From: CBCXVS01 sp965178525
GTDB taxonomy: Bacteria > Tectomicrobia > Entotheonellia > Entotheonellales > Entotheonellaceae
Length of the DNA: 7,173 nucleotides
Assembly (NCBI GenBank): GCA_965178525.1
Contig: CBCXVS010000340.1
Span: forward strand, 1 to 7,173
Reading direction: 5' to 3'
Each line of letters begins with the position of its first letter. The stretch's first letter is position 1. Shown one piece after another: positions 5,980-7,173 of the stretch. Below the pieces are notes generated by a model. It had not been told where the DNA came from. It saw only the letters and a list, made by a program, of their open reading frames with translations, and did no database searches. The position numbers and the translations under genes are program-made.

Positions 5980-6579
5980 TTAGTCCTCCGGCACTTCCTC
6001 CTGAGTGGTCTCATCTCCTGCGAGGCGGATGTCAAGTTTTCCGGATCGACCCGCGCGCAGTTCAATACCCGTTGCCGAACTCAGAAGCCAACCATGCTCT
6101 CCCGCTTCCTGGCGCTCGTATCCATCGCCTTGTAATTGGTAGAGTTCAGGCGCTTTGCTGTCGCGATGGATAATCCAGACCTCCGGTACACCCAGCTCCG
6201 CGTAAAACCCAAGCTTGTCATAGGATTCATCGCCAGGGCTGCGGATTTCCACCACGACATCTGGCGCGCCTTCAAAATACTCGTTGCGGTCGATGCCGAA
6301 ACGCTCGGGCGTGAGTAACACTAGGTCAGGAATGCGGTAGTTATGGGGCCAGCCGCCGGGCGCGGCAACGTTAATTTGGTGATAGACTCTCGCATGGCGT
6401 GGGCGCGCCCAGTTCACACGCAGGTAAAATTCCAGATTCCCCTCCAGGTCTTGGTGCTCCCGATTGGGCGACGGTGGCATATGCAACACACCCTCCCACA
6501 TTTCATCCCAACGATCTGCCCCGGTCCGTTTACGCCACGCCAAAATATCCGGGGGGATATCCGCCATTACAGCTCGCAT
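5980..6579 (-). CDS. Uma2 family (DUF820) PD-(D/E)xK nuclease-fold protein
   Basis: 199-residue protein of the Uma2/DUF820 family, predicted restriction-endonuclease-fold proteins that are abundant and often multicopy in cyanobacteria and several environmental phyla; their substrates are largely unknown. Diagnostic blocks: RIPDLVLLTPERFG (D85), PDVVVEIRSPGDESYDKLGFYAELGVPEVWII (E111, then K123). D85, E111 and possibly K123 are the likely metal-binding and catalytic residues. The conserved core looks complete and the length is typical. The start is ATG 6579, with GAGGAGG eight bases upstream. An in-frame ATG at 6660 would add 27 residues encoded by palindromic intergenic DNA and is rejected. 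It is transcribed alone, well upstream of the cytochrome gene. No antitoxin or methylase partner is visible. Confidence 0.87.
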   Translation of the reverse strand: MRAVMADIPPDILAWRKRTGADRWDEMWEGVLHMPPSPNREHQDLEGNLEFYLRVNWARPRHARVYHQINVAAPGGWPHNYRIPDLVLLTPERFGIDRNEYFEGAPDVVVEIRSPGDESYDKLGFYAELGVPEVWIIHRDSKAPELYQLQGDGYERQEAGEHGWLLSSATGIELRAGRSGKLDIRLAGDETTQEEVPED

Positions 6580-6587
6580 CGTTTTCT

Positions 6588-6594
6588 CCTCCTC
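6588..6594 (-). promoter_or_regulatory. Shine-Dalgarno of the Uma2 gene
   Basis: GAGGAGG on the minus strand, eight bases before ATG 6579. It decides between this start and the in-frame ATG at 6660. Confidence 0.7.
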
Positions 6595-6610
6595 GTATGA
6601 TTGATGCGGA

Positions 6611-6660
6611 ATGAAGGGATCAGATCTGACCCCGTTGGTACAGCTAGGTTTTTCCTTCAT
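6611..6660. repeat. Nested inverted repeat, REP/MITE-like
   Basis: An outer inverted repeat ATGAAGG (6611-6617) / CCTTCAT (6654-6660) encloses a near-perfect 18-bp palindrome GGGATCAGATCTGACCCC (6616-6633; one mismatched pair around the perfect core TCAGATCTGA). The GGGGTCAGATCTGA-type motif resembles short dispersed elements seen in many environmental bacteria. That resemblance is from memory, and no second copy is present in this window. Confidence 0.4.
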
Positions 6661-6661
6661 G

Positions 6662-6685
6662 TTGACATGGTCATATTGACATGGT
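6662..6685. repeat. Direct repeat TTGACATGGT x2, 14-bp period
   Basis: TTGACATGGT occurs at 6662-6671 and again at 6676-6685, separated by CATA. The spacing of about 1.3 helical turns is not an obvious iteron pattern. It may be a regulator site or a tandem duplication. On the opposite strand, TTGACA (6701-6696) followed 17 bases later by CAATAT (6678-6673) is a weak promoter candidate that would read toward the Uma2 gene and overlaps this repeat. Confidence 0.4.
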
Positions 6686-6695
6686 GGGACGCGTC

Positions 6696-6729
6696 TGTCA
6701 AAGCGAACCCGGTTCGCCTCAATTTGGCA
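6696..6729. repeat. Imperfect hairpin in the gene-debris region
   Basis: The arms GCGAACC (6703-6709) and GGTTCGC (6711-6717) pair around a single C, or as a six-pair stem with a CCG loop. TGTCAAA (6696-6702) and TTTGGCA (6723-6729) extend the stem with one G-T pair, leaving CTCAA bulged on one side. No T tract follows, so it is not a standard intrinsic terminator. A REP-type element or a remnant of a mobile-element end is possible. Confidence 0.35.
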
Positions 6730-6808
6730 AGCGCAAGCGATAACCGAGCTGCTATTGTGCCGGTTAGCTGCATACCTTCGCTGATCGTGTTTACTTTGAA
6801 AAAGTCGC

Positions 6809-6960
6809 CTAAGAGGATCGAGCCTGCGGCAGAAACCGGATCAGTAACGTGCTCACCTCCTCCGGCTGCTCCTGCTGTACCCAATGCTCAGCTCCGTACA
6901 GCAGATGGAGCCCCAGCAGTTGCATGCACGCACGGTGCTGCATGGTCCCGATGCTGCCGG
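6809..6960 (-). pseudogene. C-terminal remnant of an alpha/beta hydrolase
   Basis: The minus strand encodes LLGLHLLYGAEHWVQQEQPE followed by EVSTLLIRFLPQARSS and a TAG at 6811-6809. The GAxHWVQQEQPEEV pattern is the typical end of an alpha/beta-hydrolase (epoxide-hydrolase/haloalkane-dehalogenase type), with the catalytic His in GAEHW. Nothing upstream of about 6960 looks like the rest of the fold (nucleophile elbow, cap), and an in-frame stop lies at 6976-6974. Only the last 40 or so residues survive, so it cannot be active. Confidence 0.6.
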
Positions 6961-6970
6961 GTCTCTGGTA

Positions 6971-7078
6971 AACTCAGGAAGCCATTTCGATTCACAGCTT
7001 GTTGAGAGTTTTTTTCGTATTGAACCTGAGATCAGAGCCATAAAAGATCGATGGGACCGGAAGAAATGTGAGTCTTGA
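6971..7078 (+). pseudogene. C-terminal remnant resembling an HD-GYP domain protein
   Basis: The plus strand encodes NSGSHFDSQLVESFFRIEPE followed by IRAIKDRWDRKKCES and a TGA at 7076-7078. GSHFDxxLVExFxxIExExRAI resembles the end of HD-GYP domains (cyclic-di-GMP phosphodiesterases, often in response regulators), where G-x-HFDP-x-(L/V)V-x-AF closes the domain. The HD and GYP catalytic motifs are absent, so this is a fragment. The frame is open back to a stop at 6845-6847, with ATGs at 6884 and 6905, but that part is antisense to the hydrolase remnant and shows no HD-GYP similarity. Confidence 0.5.
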
Positions 7079-7150
7079 ATCATGAGCTCCTGAGTTGCAC
7101 CTTTTTCCGAAGTATAGACGCAATTTGCCTGTCAATGGAAGAACGCTATC

Positions 7151-7173
7151 ATGAACCACATCAGGTCCGCTCA
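7151..7173 (+). CDS. Possible start of a gene running off the right edge
   Basis: ATG 7151 opens a frame (MNHIRSA) cut by the window end. GGAAGA lies about nine bases upstream, a fair ribosome site. Seven codons are too few to identify a product. Bases 7079-7150 contain no other recognisable gene. Confidence 0.18.

Noticed and set aside
6580..6660. N-terminal extension of the Uma2 protein from ATG 6660
   Set aside because: It is encoded by palindromic repeat DNA, and the strong GAGGAGG site points to ATG 6579.
6657..6884. Minus-strand 75-codon frame
   Set aside because: Overlaps the hydrolase remnant in another frame and the repeats; Gly/Ala-rich start is a by-product of the GC-rich DNA.
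6601..7005. Plus-strand frame of 134 codons
   Set aside because: It crosses the repeats and runs antisense to the hydrolase remnant, whose residues are recognisable; no family pattern in this frame.
1..7173. CRISPR array, tRNA, rRNA, complete insertion sequence
   Set aside because: No regularly spaced repeats, no cloverleaf or rRNA-like stretches and no transposase frame were found on either strand.

Overview
The window looks like a chromosomal stretch from a Gram-negative (diderm) bacterium. It encodes a phospholipid-type MlaE/MlaF transporter, which implies an outer membrane, and a secreted multiheme cytochrome c with a TPR tail, which implies a respiratory lifestyle. Most of the window (about 1380-6600) is moderately GC-rich. 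The left 1.3 kb is clearly AT-rich. I cannot name the genus. The combination of an octaheme cytochrome-TPR protein, a STAS-MlaE fusion and a Uma2-family gene would fit Nitrospirota or environmental Proteobacteria, but that is a guess.

Layout: all intact or near-intact genes read on the minus strand (right to left). From right to left they are: gene debris (about 6660-7078), a Uma2-family (DUF820) gene (5980-6579), a 180-bp intergenic stretch with palindromes, a possible 33-residue ORF (5696-5797), a large eight-heme cytochrome c/TPR gene split by one frameshift (5634-3341), a STAS-MlaE permease (3307-2159), its MlaF ATPase (2144-1383), and an AT-rich TIR-domain gene interrupted by two frameshifts (1192-78).

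The cytochrome gene, mlaE and mlaF are tightly spaced (33 and 14 bp) and probably form one transcription unit. The TIR gene follows mlaF on the same strand after about 190 bp, with its own strong Shine-Dalgarno sequence. It differs from its neighbours in base composition, so it is most likely an acquired immunity-type gene that landed next to the transporter. No mlaD-like (MCE) gene is visible.

The most interesting object is the TIR protein. Read across the two frameshifts it is about 370 residues: an N-terminal TIR domain with the candidate catalytic glutamate, a basic linker, a small adaptor-like alpha/beta domain, and an unrecognised C-terminal domain. This is the architecture of a bacterial NADase-type conflict effector. 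Three single-base frameshifts in 7 kb (two in the TIR gene, one in the cytochrome gene) raise the question of sequencing error versus real decay. The right edge holds two broken gene ends, an alpha/beta-hydrolase C-terminus and an apparent HD-GYP C-terminus. They abut back to back, among short direct and inverted repeats, and mark a rearrangement scar.
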